Shown here: one piece after another, positions 25,770 to 34,006 of the stretch
Layout of the letters: each line of letters begins with the position of its first letter
Position numbering within the stretch: the stretch's first letter is position 1
Assembly (NCBI GenBank): GCA_949294095.1
Contig: CASFFZ010000010.1
Span: 124,001 to 188,000, forward strand
DNA length: 64,000 nucleotides
Direction: 5' to 3'
DNA from: an uncultured bacterium
Lineage (GTDB): Bacteria; Elusimicrobiota; Elusimicrobia; Elusimicrobiales; Elusimicrobiaceae
Position numbers and translations under genes: made by a program
The notes under the pieces: model-generated
The model's input: only the letters and a program-made list of their open reading frames with translations
Told to the model about the DNA's origin: nothing
Database searches by the model: none

Positions 25770-25867
25770 GTCCTGCTTATAAAAACCCTTTGCGGCAGAG
25801 CCGAAATTTTATTGTTTGAGCGAAGCGAGTTATAAAATTTCCGGCCGCAAAGTGATTTTTATAGGAC
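25770..25867. repeat. 98-nt imperfect palindrome with compensatory changes (copy B)
   Basis: Same outer and inner stems as 7708-7805 and identical length. The middle stem CTTTGCGGC/GCCGCAAAG replaces CTTCCAAG/CTTGGAAG; the tip is GAGC-gaa-GCGAG instead of GAGC-ata-GCGAG. Confidence 0.82.
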
Positions 25868-25888
25868 GCCGGGGCGGCGGTCTTTTTC

Positions 25889-25916
25889 GTACTTTTTCTG
25901 GCGGCAGAAAAAGTAC
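25889..25916. repeat. 11-bp inverted repeat hairpin (copy B)
   Basis: GTACTTTTTCT, loop ggcggc, AGAAAAAGTAC; twin of 7827-7854. Confidence 0.8.
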
Positions 25917-25920
25917 CCCC

Positions 25921-26184
25921 TTGCCGGGGGCAGGCACTCTAGGCCCGTTAAGATGATTGGTTTAAGCCACACTGCTCCAGCGATACCGCGCACTTCCGAA
26001 AAAAACCCTTGCCGGGGGCAGGCACTCTAGGCCCGTTAAGATGATTGGTTTAAGCCACACTGCTCCAGCGATACCGCGCACTTCCGAAAAAAACCCTTGC
26101 CGGGGGCAGGCACTCCAGACCCATTCATCCGATTGGTTTGAGCCACACCGCTTCTGCACTGTCGCGCTCTCACAAAACGGCAGG
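25921..26184. repeat. 88-bp tandem repeat, two identical units plus one diverged unit
   Basis: Units start at 25921, 26009 and 26097 with TTGCCGGGGGCAGGCACTC. The first two are identical over 88 bp; the third keeps the first part and the GATTGGTTTGAGCCACAC box, then diverges into TTCTGCACTGTCGCGCTCT, a string also found at 25621-25640. Each unit has a short CCCTTGCCGGGGG hairpin. From 26185 to the next terminator nothing is recognisable. Frames across the units read repetitive peptides and are not genes. Confidence 0.9.
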
Positions 26185-26291
26185 CAAGCCGCCCCTCCTA
26201 CTCCGGCCCCGTTTATCCGATTTATACCATACTTCTTTTCCGTAAATAACCTTCCGACAAAACAAACTCCTTCCCAAATTCTTTTCCCAAT

Positions 26292-26322
26292 AAAAAAGGC
26301 CGGAAAAAATTTCCGGCCTTTT
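26292..26322 (-). terminator. Terminator of the outer-membrane protein gene
   Basis: AAGGCCGGAAA-aaa-TTTCCGGCCTT with A and T runs on either side; 18 nt beyond the stop on the minus strand. Confidence 0.88.
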
Positions 26323-26339
26323 CCTTGTGAAAATCTATT

Positions 26340-27107
26340 TTAAAACCGCAAGGTCAGCGACGCTTCCGCCCCCAACCCGTAATAAGCATAGTTGGCGGCC
26401 AAGCTTAAATCCATATACGAAGGCAGTTTAAAGTTGAACCCCACCGTGGCGCGCGCCGTGGCGGCGTGTTCACTTTCGCCTTCCAGCGTGGCGTCCAGCT
26501 GGGCTTGGTTAATGTTCAGCGTGGTATAGTCCACCCCGCCGCCGATGTACGGCACAAAGTATTTAAACTTCATCGACAATACCAAGCTGGCGTTATAATG
26601 CGTGGCCGAAAAATCCCGCGCGCTGGCGCTGTGCGCGGCCACAACCAGCATCGGCTGGAAGGAGCCCAACACTTCACTGGGGCGCGTAATCCCCCAGCGC
26701 AGGCCGCCGCCGGCAATCGTCAGCCCTTGGTAGCTGCTGGCGCGGATAAACCCGTCAATACGGAAAGGCATCCCGATGTCGGCCTGCAGCCACGGATAAA
26801 ACACTTCTCCCACTTCGTCCCGGTCGCCCAACGCGGTGTGCTGTTTGGTGGCATAATCCGCGCCGTTGCCTTGGCTCATCCGAAACACCATACTGCCGCG
26901 CGGCCCGATTTGAAAGCCGCCCCAGCCCAAAATGCGCCCCGTGGTATACGTGCCCGAGCCGATCAGTCCGCCCAAGTCTTTGGTAAACGCGCGGACGTTA
27001 TCACGCGTTACGTTGGCGCTGAAATCATCCCAAATGTTCCGGGCCGACGCGCCGGAAACGCCCAACAACACAACGGCAAACGCCGCCCATATTCCTTTTA
27101 TATTCAT
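26340..27107 (-). CDS. Predicted outer-membrane beta-barrel protein
   Basis: 255 residues. Signal peptide MNIKGIWAAFAVVLLGVSGASA, then alternating amphipathic strands typical of an 8-10-strand barrel (for example SMVFRMSQGNG, FVPYIGGGVDYTTLN, YMDLSLAANYAYYGLG) and a C-terminal aromatic residue in LTLRF, the signal used by BAM substrates. No specific family recognised. GAGGAAAAC precedes the ATG; the gene stands alone with its own terminator. It may be a structural or adhesion barrel; a transport role is not evident. Confidence 0.8.
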   Translation of the reverse strand: MNIKGIWAAFAVVLLGVSGASARNIWDDFSANVTRDNVRAFTKDLGGLIGSGTYTTGRILGWGGFQIGPRGSMVFRMSQGNGADYATKQHTALGDRDEVGEVFYPWLQADIGMPFRIDGFIRASSYQGLTIAGGGLRWGITRPSEVLGSFQPMLVVAAHSASARDFSATHYNASLVLSMKFKYFVPYIGGGVDYTTLNINQAQLDATLEGESEHAATARATVGFNFKLPSYMDLSLAANYAYYGLGAEASLTLRF

Positions 27108-27144
27108 CTGTTTTCCTCAAATTAAATTGTGACCGTACGCCCTT

Positions 27145-27483
27145 TTACGACAAAAGGACTTCGTCGCCTTTTTTTACCCGCCCGGCTAATGCACCGCCCG
27201 GGAGTTCCAAGGTATAGCGCGAGCCGCGCACGAATTTGCCAAAACGCCACGGCTTCATTTGCTCGGCTACATATAATACCAACCCGTTTTTATTAAAAAA
27301 AATTGCATCTATGTTAAAACGCATAAAACACGTGTGAATTTGCGGGCAGGGATCCAGCAACAACCCTTTCCCCGGCTCCAGCCTGCGGCGAAACATCAAT
27401 CCTTTTAATCGGGTAAAATAAGTGTCGGCAACTTCTATTTCTTGGGCCAGCACTTCGCCGGTGCGTTTTAACGTGCACTTCAT
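27145..27483 (-). CDS. DUF192 family protein
   Basis: 112 residues, a bare DUF192 domain without signal peptide. Motifs: RLKGLMFRRRLEPGKGLLL, HTCFMRFNIDAIFFN, and the final ELPGGALAGRVKKGDEV block. Function unknown in the family. It starts inside the end of the upstream gene (4-nt ATGA overlap), last in a leftward run efp - exported protein - DUF192. Confidence 0.85.
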   Translation of the reverse strand: MKCTLKRTGEVLAQEIEVADTYFTRLKGLMFRRRLEPGKGLLLDPCPQIHTCFMRFNIDAIFFNKNGLVLYVAEQMKPWRFGKFVRGSRYTLELPGGALAGRVKKGDEVLLS

Positions 27484-27950
27484 TTTTGTTCCTTAGGGGC
27501 CGCTTCCTGCGCCGCACGGGCTAAGAGCATTTGCCGCACGCGCTGCTGAAGCGGTTTATTTAAAAAAGCAAAATGTTCCGGCTCTATCACGCGGTAGCCG
27601 TCGGGATTTTTAAAAATCAAAAAAGTAACCAGCCACTGCCCGCCGAAGGAAACATCCGCAATCCACATATCCGCGCGCGTTTGCGCGGCACGCATTTCAA
27701 AAAGCTGAGCATCCGCCGAGACCGCGGGCTGGCGGCAATCGCCGGAGCAGTTTTTAATAAAGGAAAAAGTTTCCTCATCCAAAATACGCACATTGGCGTA
27801 TTTTCCGCGGGTCAGCGGCAAAACAGGCCGTCCGTCTTCTACAGCTATATCGTGAACGGCAAAGAAAGAACCATACTGCACATCAAAAGCGCACAGCCCG
27901 CCCGAAACGAACAAAGCCGCTATCGTCAGAGCCGTGCGCCTGAAAAACAT
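27480..27950 (-). CDS. Exported protein of unknown function
   Basis: 156 residues with a signal peptide (MFFRRTALTIAALFVSGGLCA, cleavage after LCA) and a mature part with two Cys (NCSGDCR). No family recognised. Its start overlaps the efp stop by one nt (TAATG) and its end overlaps the DUF192 gene by four, so all three are translationally coupled. The C-terminus is Ala/Glu/Lys-rich. It may be periplasmic; nothing in the sequence indicates an activity. Confidence 0.78.
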   Translation of the reverse strand: MFFRRTALTIAALFVSGGLCAFDVQYGSFFAVHDIAVEDGRPVLPLTRGKYANVRILDEETFSFIKNCSGDCRQPAVSADAQLFEMRAAQTRADMWIADVSFGGQWLVTFLIFKNPDGYRVIEPEHFAFLNKPLQQRVRQMLLARAAQEAAPKEQK

Positions 27951-28516
27951 TACGCGGCCACGCGTTCCACGTAGCTGCCGGTGCGGGTGTCCACCAGCAC
28001 GGTGTCACCCTCGTTGATAAAAAGCGGCACTTTAATAACGGCGCCGGTTTCCAGCGTGGCTTCTTTGGTGGTGTTGGCCACGGTGTCGCCTTTTACGCCG
28101 GGAACGGTGGAGGCGATTTTGAGCGGAACTTTAATCGGCAATTCCACGTTAAAGAGTTTGTCGTTGATGTAAATGCCGATGGCGTCCATATTGTCTTTTA
28201 AGTACTTGGTCAAATCGCCCAGTTTTTTTACTTCCACTTCCACCTGATCGTAGGTTTCGGTGTTCATGAAGGTGGCCATATCGCCGTTGGTATAGAGATA
28301 CTGGAACGGGCGTTTTTCCACTTCCACTTCTTTAAATTTGTCTTCGGGGCGGTAGGCGGTTTCAATCACGGCGCCGGTATTGATATTGCGCAGTTTCACG
28401 CGCACCACGGCGCGGGCTTGGCTTTTGCGGTGATGCTGGAATTCAATGATTTCCACCAACTGACCGTTTTCGTCTTCAAAAATAAGTCCTTCGCGAAATT
28501 CTGTAGTACTCAACAT
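27950..28516 (-). CDS. efp: Translation elongation factor P
   Basis: 188 residues with all three EF-P domains: KOW-like N-terminal domain, the central OB domain (YLYTNGDMATFMNTETYDQ), and the C-terminal OB domain (GVKGDTV, GAVIKVPLFINEGD, VDTRTGSYVERV). It relieves ribosome stalling at polyproline. The loop that reaches the peptidyl-transferase centre is unusual: where E. coli reads KPGKG (Lys34 modified), this protein reads RKSQA, so Gln33 occupies the modified position and the nearest Lys is offset by two. The genes behind it are Xaa-Pro peptidases, a neighbourhood seen in other bacteria. Confidence 0.95.
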   Translation of the reverse strand: MLSTTEFREGLIFEDENGQLVEIIEFQHHRKSQARAVVRVKLRNINTGAVIETAYRPEDKFKEVEVEKRPFQYLYTNGDMATFMNTETYDQVEVEVKKLGDLTKYLKDNMDAIGIYINDKLFNVELPIKVPLKIASTVPGVKGDTVANTTKEATLETGAVIKVPLFINEGDTVLVDTRTGSYVERVAA

Positions 28517-28547
28517 GTTATACCTCTTTGCGGGCAGCAGCCCGAAA

Positions 28548-29612
28548 TTATTTTTGCGTTAATTTTTTGGAACCGTTCTTGGTAACTAAAAAGCTGTCTT
28601 CCAAGCGGATTCCCCAGCGTCCGTCAAAGTAAATACCGGGTTCTATGGTAACCACATGATTTTCTTCCAGTACGTCCGATCCGCCCGTTCCTAACGTGGG
28701 GCGATCGTGCGGCTGGAGGCCGATTCCGTGGCCGGTGGTATGATAGAACTCTTTTCCGTACCCGGCTTTTTCAATCACATTGCGGGCGGCAGCATCCACT
28801 ACGCCGGTGCTAACCCCCGCACGCAAGGCTTTTATCCCTGCTTTGCGGGCCTGGTCTACAAGGTTCCAAATCTTGGTATATTCGGCCGGCTCTTTTTTGC
28901 CGTGCCACCAGCTGCGCGTCATATCCGACGTATAGCCTTCATAAAAGCAGCCGAAATCCATCAGCACCGCATCTTCGGCTTTGAGCTTACGGGTTTTGGA
29001 AGGCGTATGATGGGCGTCTGCCGTATTTTCCCCAAAACAAACGATGTTAAACGGAATGGAGTCCGCACCGCGCTTGTGCATGGCTAGCGCCATTAAAATA
29101 CGCACGTCTTCTTCCGTCATACCCGTTTTGATTTGCGGTTTTACTTCTTCAAACGAATGCCAGGCAATTTGGCAGGCTTTTCGGATTTTAGCCACTTCGT
29201 CTTGATATTTGGCGATGCGCATTTCGCCGATTAAACTGGCCGTTTTGCATAGCCCGGCTTTGAGGAGTTTCTGACCTCGTTCCAAATCGATGGCGGCCGG
29301 ATCAAATACTACATGCTTCAGCCCCAATTTTTGGATTTTGGCCAAGGCCCCGTCCAACATTCCGCCATACGGCACCACTTCCGTTTTTAAAAAAGCGGAT
29401 GACGGCTTCATCTTGCTGGCAATCAAACGTTTGGTAAGACAATAGCCTTTGCGGGGAGTAATCAAGAAGGCAGCTTCTCCCTCATACAAATCAATGCCGG
29501 ACAAATAACGCTGTTCCAAATAAGACACCGTTAAATATCCATCCAACCCCGCTTGTTTTAACACCCGGCGGAAATCCGCCATTCGTTGAGAAGCTAAATT
29601 TTTAATTGCCAT
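28548..29612 (-). CDS. Xaa-Pro aminopeptidase, M24B (paralog 1)
   Basis: 354 residues, PepQ/YpdF-like. An N-terminal creatinase-like domain precedes the pita-bread catalytic domain. Metal ligands: Asp in LMDFGCFYEG, Asp in SDMTRSW, His in TGHGIGLQPHD, Glu in VTIEPGIY, and Glu in IRLEDSF. It removes N-terminal residues preceding proline. The LQPHDRP segment differs from the more common IHExP in the paralog. It lies four nt behind paralog 2 and 31 nt before efp; one operon. Confidence 0.93.
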   Translation of the reverse strand: MAIKNLASQRMADFRRVLKQAGLDGYLTVSYLEQRYLSGIDLYEGEAAFLITPRKGYCLTKRLIASKMKPSSAFLKTEVVPYGGMLDGALAKIQKLGLKHVVFDPAAIDLERGQKLLKAGLCKTASLIGEMRIAKYQDEVAKIRKACQIAWHSFEEVKPQIKTGMTEEDVRILMALAMHKRGADSIPFNIVCFGENTADAHHTPSKTRKLKAEDAVLMDFGCFYEGYTSDMTRSWWHGKKEPAEYTKIWNLVDQARKAGIKALRAGVSTGVVDAAARNVIEKAGYGKEFYHTTGHGIGLQPHDRPTLGTGGSDVLEENHVVTIEPGIYFDGRWGIRLEDSFLVTKNGSKKLTQK

Positions 29613-29616
29613 AGTA

Positions 29617-30675
29617 TTATTTCTTCGTTAAAATTTTTGCGCCAGACTTCGTAACAGCTACCGTGTCTTCCAAGCGCACGCCGTATTTGCCGGGCAAGTA
29701 AATGCCGGGTTCTACAGTTACAATGTTTCCTTCCGACAAAATGGCCGCAGACTGCTGGCTGTTGTAAGGTTCTTCGTGGATTTCAATACCCACGCCGTGG
29801 CCGGTGCCGTGCGTAAAGTACTGGCCGTACCCCGCCGCACTGATAATTCCGCGGGAAGTAGCATCTGTTTTCTTAGTCGGCACACCGATCCCGATCGCCT
29901 TAATCCCCTGTTTGCGGGCTTTATCTACAATATTCCAAATTTTGGTATATTCGGCCGGCTCTTTTTTGCCGTGCCACCAGCTGCGGGTAATGTCGGAACA
30001 ATAGCCTTTGTATACGCAGCCGAAATCCATCAGCACCGCATCTTCGGCTTTGAGCTTGCGGGCGCTGGTTTCGTGGTGCGGGTTGGCGGTGTTTTCGCCA
30101 AACGCCACAATGGTGTAGAAAGAAGTGGTCGTCGCCCCGTGGGCACGCATAAAGCGTTCCATTTCGGCGGCGACTTCAAATTCGGTCATGCCGGTTTTGA
30201 CGCGGGGTTTAATATATTCGTATGTTAAGTAAGCAATGCGGTTGGATTCGCGCAGCAGTTTGAGTTCCGCCGCGTCTTTATTTTCGCGCAGGGTGGTAAT
30301 TAAACTGCCCGCTTCCACAAATCCGCTGGCGCGCAACAGGCCGCCGGAAACATAAGATTCTTTGGCGGCGTCAAACCCCGGGCGGGCCAAGCCCAGCTTG
30401 CGGGCTTTTTCTATGGCGGATACGATGCGGTTTTCATCTCCGATCACTTCTATTTGCGGGGCGAATTTACCAAAAGATTCCACATACAGTTCCCGCGTAA
30501 AGCAGGTAACGCCTTTTTTGTGAATCAAAAACACCGATTCATTCGGGTAAAAGAAAAAATTGGTCAAATAAAACTGATCCAGGTTGTTGGTAACAATCAA
30601 GCCGTCCAATTTATTTTTGTGCATCAGTTTTCTGAGTTTTGCAAATCTTTCGTTCATGTAATTTTTTTGAGCCAT
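29617..30675 (-). CDS. Xaa-Pro aminopeptidase, M24B (paralog 2)
   Basis: 352 residues, same architecture as paralog 1. Ligands: MDFGCVYKGYCSDITRSW (two Asp), GTGHGVGIEIHEEP (His), VTVEPGIYL and VRLEDTV (Glu). CAAGGGGTG precedes the ATG. Paralog 1 is moderately diverged overall but shares exact nucleotide stretches of 44 and 42 bp with this gene, which suggests recent gene conversion between the two. Probably the first gene of the pepP-pepP-efp-exported protein-DUF192 operon. Confidence 0.93.
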   Translation of the reverse strand: MAQKNYMNERFAKLRKLMHKNKLDGLIVTNNLDQFYLTNFFFYPNESVFLIHKKGVTCFTRELYVESFGKFAPQIEVIGDENRIVSAIEKARKLGLARPGFDAAKESYVSGGLLRASGFVEAGSLITTLRENKDAAELKLLRESNRIAYLTYEYIKPRVKTGMTEFEVAAEMERFMRAHGATTTSFYTIVAFGENTANPHHETSARKLKAEDAVLMDFGCVYKGYCSDITRSWWHGKKEPAEYTKIWNIVDKARKQGIKAIGIGVPTKKTDATSRGIISAAGYGQYFTHGTGHGVGIEIHEEPYNSQQSAAILSEGNIVTVEPGIYLPGKYGVRLEDTVAVTKSGAKILTKK

Positions 30676-30807
30676 GTGTTCACCCCTTGGAAAACAACTA
30701 TATAGATATGATACTATTTTAGCTTCCCGCGTACAATCATAAGTTTTCGCGCGCGTAGAGGAGATTTCCGCTCAAAACCCGTTGGAATATAATATAATAA
30801 TGAAAGT

Positions 30808-32400
30808 ATGGCACACAGTCCGATACGCAAAACCGCTTTGCTGCTGTTGGTCTTAGCGTCCGCCTCGCTGGCGGGAGCGGGTGTTTTTACATCGCAGGAC
30901 GGCGCATTTACGCTGGATATGCCCGCCGGCTGGGTGCAGCTGAAAAACCCGCCGCAGGACAGCGTGCTTTCCATTCAAAAAGGTTCTTCCCGCATTGACA
31001 TCAAAACGGTGGATTGCTCCACCGAAACGTGCATTGAACAAAAAATAACCAACGATTTGGCCGACGTCAAAAGCAAAAAAATGCAAGTCATCGGCAATTC
31101 CTATACCGGCGAAGAAATCAAACGTATTGAATTTTCCACCGGGGATCCTTTTTTCTATATCAGCTTTTTCACGCCTAAAAACGACTTTGGCGCCGGATAC
31201 TTTTTGATTGACAAAAAAGGCTATTCCATTTTGGCCAAAGATTTAACCTATGCGGAAACGGATTTGGTGTTTTCGTTTATTTCCCCGGTAAAAAAAGAAG
31301 CGCCTCAGCCGCTGGAAATGGATTTAGATTCCCCCCGCGCCTATGATATTGCGGCGCTGCCCGCCGTGCAGGAAGAAACCCTTTCCCTGCCGCTTGCGGC
31401 CCAGCCGGCCGCCCCAAGCGCCGCGGCCCCCCAGCCGAAGGCGACGGCCGGAACGCTGAAAAAAATCCTTTCCAAACTGCACGTGCGCACGCTCCTTTCC
31501 GAAAATATGCCTCCCTACATCCGCAATATGGGCCGCGGGTTTGACGGGCTGATCGGTTTAATGGTTTTATTTGTAGCGCTGTTGGCCGGGGCAGGGTGCA
31601 TCCGTCCGTTGGTGCGCCGCCAGCCTGTGCTTCCGCCGGCCAACCCCAATTCCCTGTATCCCATTAAATTTAAACGCCTCTACGGGACGCCTTCGCTCAT
31701 CTTCCGCGCCAAAGACAACCAAGGCAATGTGTTGACTTCTCTTTCGGCGCGGTGGGACAGCCTGTTTTTATTCTGCGGGCTGGCGCTCATCGTGCTGACG
31801 CTGCTGGTGCTGGCCGGGGCGGGACTTGGCGAAAATTCCGGCTTGCTGCCGCTTTCTTCTTTTGCTTACAGCACCGTTTATTCGGCTTGCTCCCTGCTTA
31901 TTCCGTTGGGGGCGGTTATCTTCTTTTGCGGGATTGTCTGGTCGCAGCTGGTGCTGCGGGAAATTACCTTGTTTGACCGAAAAGGCAAAAAAGCGGCCAT
32001 CGTTCTGCAAAAAGGATTCGGGCTGTCGCACGAGCGTTATGAAATTTACTTTGCCCGCTCCAAGGACGTGCTGGTCGTTACCCGCAAACGCTTTGCCCTG
32101 CGCCGCACGTGGCGGATGTTTACGCGGGAAGGCAACGCCCTCGCCACAATCACGGAAACAAGCGCGTGGAAAGCGGTGCTGCGCAAAACCTGCGGGCACT
32201 TATGGGGCTTTTTACGGGCCGATTACACCATTGAAGGGCAAATGGACAGCCGGGGCGTCATCCAAAACGCGCATACGCCGTTTGACCGATTTATCTGCAA
32301 TATAGACAAGCCTCAAGCCCTCAACGCCCGCGATTTGCTGGTCGTCTCCCTGCTGATTAACATACGCGATAAAGACAAGTGGTATCCGTGGTTTAACTGA
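30808..32400 (+). CDS. Exported/membrane protein of unknown function
   Basis: 530 residues. Signal peptide ALLLLVLASASLAGAG (cleavage near residue 25), an N-terminal extracytoplasmic domain of about 130 residues (FTSQDGAFTLDMPAGWVQL to LVFSFISPV, similar in pattern to small PsbP-like domains), an Ala/Pro-rich linker (about 165-215), then at least three transmembrane helices (about 245-268, 312-335, 350-378) and a cytoplasmic or soluble C-terminal region of about 150 residues rich in Arg. No family recognised. Two overlapping TATAAT boxes lie 9-14 nt upstream; no Shine-Dalgarno. Stands alone between terminators. Confidence 0.78.
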   Translation: MAHSPIRKTALLLLVLASASLAGAGVFTSQDGAFTLDMPAGWVQLKNPPQDSVLSIQKGSSRIDIKTVDCSTETCIEQKITNDLADVKSKKMQVIGNSYTGEEIKRIEFSTGDPFFYISFFTPKNDFGAGYFLIDKKGYSILAKDLTYAETDLVFSFISPVKKEAPQPLEMDLDSPRAYDIAALPAVQEETLSLPLAAQPAAPSAAAPQPKATAGTLKKILSKLHVRTLLSENMPPYIRNMGRGFDGLIGLMVLFVALLAGAGCIRPLVRRQPVLPPANPNSLYPIKFKRLYGTPSLIFRAKDNQGNVLTSLSARWDSLFLFCGLALIVLTLLVLAGAGLGENSGLLPLSSFAYSTVYSACSLLIPLGAVIFFCGIVWSQLVLREITLFDRKGKKAAIVLQKGFGLSHERYEIYFARSKDVLVVTRKRFALRRTWRMFTREGNALATITETSAWKAVLRKTCGHLWGFLRADYTIEGQMDSRGVIQNAHTPFDRFICNIDKPQALNARDLLVVSLLINIRDKDKWYPWFN

Positions 32401-32423
32401 TGGGCGGATTTTCTTCATGTACG

Positions 32424-32447
32424 GCCCCGCTTTGCGCGGGGCTTTTT
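32424..32447 (+). terminator. Terminator after the 530-residue membrane protein
   Basis: GCCCCGC-tttgc-GCGGGGC followed by T residues. Confidence 0.85.
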
Positions 32448-32509
32448 AGGGCCTTGCTTTTGGCCCGCTCCCGCCGCACAGAAGGGCTTTTTTTTGATAT
32501 CCTATGTAT

Positions 32510-33976
32510 ATGAAACGATTTTCCCTTTTTGCGGCTCTGTTTTTTTGCGCTCTTTCCGCCTCCGCACAACCGCTGCAGGCGTTTGTTGAAAAACAACTTC
32601 AAAACCCCGTTTTAAACGGCGCTTGGTGGGGCGGCCTTGCCGTTTATGCCGACCAACCACAGCAAACGCTTTTTGCCCTCCAGGCCGGCCAACGCCTTAC
32701 CCCGGCTTCCACCCTTAAACTGCTTACGACGGCCGCCGCTTTGGAAACCTTGGGCCCGCAGTACCGCTTTCAAACCCGCCTGTACGCCTCCGCCGCGCCG
32801 GATGAAAAAGGCGTTTTAAAAGGAGACCTGTATTTGCAAGGCGGGGGCGATCCTACCCTGGGCTCCACCCGCGTGCCCGGCGCGCAAGATTGGCAACAGG
32901 TAGCCGCCCAATGGGCCAAGGCCGTTAAAAAAGCGGGCATCCGGCGGGTGGAGGGCAGCCTGTATGCCGACGTTTCCGCCTTTGAAGGCCCGTCTATCGC
33001 CCCCAAGGTAAACTGGGAAAACATCGGCAATTATTATGCCGCGCCCGTCAGCCCGGTTTGTTTTCACGACAATTTATTTAAAATCTTTTTCTCCCCACAG
33101 CCCTTTGACGCCAAAAAAGCCGAAGTGGCCCGCACCGAGCCGGAAATTCCCCAGCTGCACCTCAGCAGCTTTGTAACGACCGACGCCAAAAACAAGCGAG
33201 ACAATGCCTACGTATACGGCGCCCCCAAACAATACGAAATGGAAATTTACGGCACCATTCCCACCAATCTGACGGGCTTTTCCATTCAGGCCGCGATGCC
33301 GGATCCGGCCCTGTTTGCCATGCAGGCCCTGCACCAAGCCCTGCGCGAAGAAGGCATTGCCGTAGGCGGCCGCCCGCAGACCACGGATCAGGCGCCGGAT
33401 TACACGCAGATGAAACTGCTGCACACCTACTCGTCGCCGCAGCTCAAAGACATTATTCTAATTGTAAACAAACGGAGTTTTAACCTGTATGCCGAAATGC
33501 TGCTGCGGCAGCTGGCCCTGCACGCCGGCAAAAAAGGAAGCGTACAAAACGGGCTGGCCGAACTGGAAAAATTTTTACGCCAAAACAAATTAGCCGCTTC
33601 CCAGGACGCCGTACTATACGACGGAAGCGGCCTCTCGCGCGATAATATGCTCACCCCGCGCGTACTGGTAAACACCTTGGCGTTTATGACTAAAAGCCCG
33701 AATTTTTCCTACTACTACCAATCCCTGGCCACCCCCGATGACCGCGGGGACTTACTGCTTTTGCGTTATTTTTTAAAACCCAAACACCAGGTGCAGGATG
33801 TGCGCGTAAAAGGCGGCACGATTGACGGCGTGAAAGCCGTGGCCGGCTACGTGCACGACGAAAGCGGCCGCCCGATTGCCTTTGCCTTAATGGCAAACAA
33901 TTTAGCTTCTAAAGACGAAACTATCCTGCGTATCCACGAAAACATCATCAAACAGCTGCTTCAAGTAAAGCCTTAA
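32510..33976 (+). CDS. dacB: D-alanyl-D-alanine carboxypeptidase/endopeptidase, PBP4 type (S13)
   Basis: 488 residues. Signal peptide MKRFSLFAALFFCALSASA. S13 motifs: SxxK in TPASTLKLL (nucleophilic Ser), SxN as NKRSFNLYAEMLLR (SFN), and the third motif as VKGGTIDGVKA, where the usual KTG is KGG. LKGDLYLQGGGDPTL and YDGSGLSRDN are family signatures. It trims peptidoglycan stem peptides and cross-links in the periplasm. An in-frame ATG at 32504 exists, but TGA-TATCCT ends six nt before 32510, the spacing seen at other leaderless starts here, so I chose 32510. Confidence 0.92.
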   Translation: MKRFSLFAALFFCALSASAQPLQAFVEKQLQNPVLNGAWWGGLAVYADQPQQTLFALQAGQRLTPASTLKLLTTAAALETLGPQYRFQTRLYASAAPDEKGVLKGDLYLQGGGDPTLGSTRVPGAQDWQQVAAQWAKAVKKAGIRRVEGSLYADVSAFEGPSIAPKVNWENIGNYYAAPVSPVCFHDNLFKIFFSPQPFDAKKAEVARTEPEIPQLHLSSFVTTDAKNKRDNAYVYGAPKQYEMEIYGTIPTNLTGFSIQAAMPDPALFAMQALHQALREEGIAVGGRPQTTDQAPDYTQMKLLHTYSSPQLKDIILIVNKRSFNLYAEMLLRQLALHAGKKGSVQNGLAELEKFLRQNKLAASQDAVLYDGSGLSRDNMLTPRVLVNTLAFMTKSPNFSYYYQSLATPDDRGDLLLLRYFLKPKHQVQDVRVKGGTIDGVKAVAGYVHDESGRPIAFALMANNLASKDETILRIHENIIKQLLQVKP

Positions 33977-33979
33977 TAA

Positions 33980-34006
33980 AATGCCCTCATCCGAGGGCGT
34001 TTTTAA
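33980..34006. terminator. Terminator between dacB and a convergent gene
   Basis: GCCCTC-atcc-GAGGGC followed by a T run on the plus strand; it touches the stop codon of the leftward gene. Confidence 0.8.

Larger units (their letters stand above)
25441..25920. repeat. Repetitive non-coding module upstream of pilin 3 (copy B)
   Basis: No credible gene. Element order matches copy A (7526-7912): CCCCTTGCCGGGGGC hairpin beside the pilin, a GGTTAAGCCACAC box at about 25606, CCTTTTTATGCCATTG, GTTTATCCGCCC, the 98-nt hairpin and the GTACTTTTTCT hairpin. Copy B carries about 140 extra bases near the pilin end (25463-25560) including a GGCAGTTTGGCCCTGCCC hairpin. Confidence 0.75.

Noticed and set aside
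25962-26159. Repetitive 65-codon minus-strand frame across the 88-bp repeats
   Set aside because: It only exists because 88 plus point changes keep the frame open for two units; no start site, and the DNA repeat explains it.
25921-26184. CRISPR-like array
   Set aside because: Units are identical end to end with no unique spacers, only three units, no cas genes.
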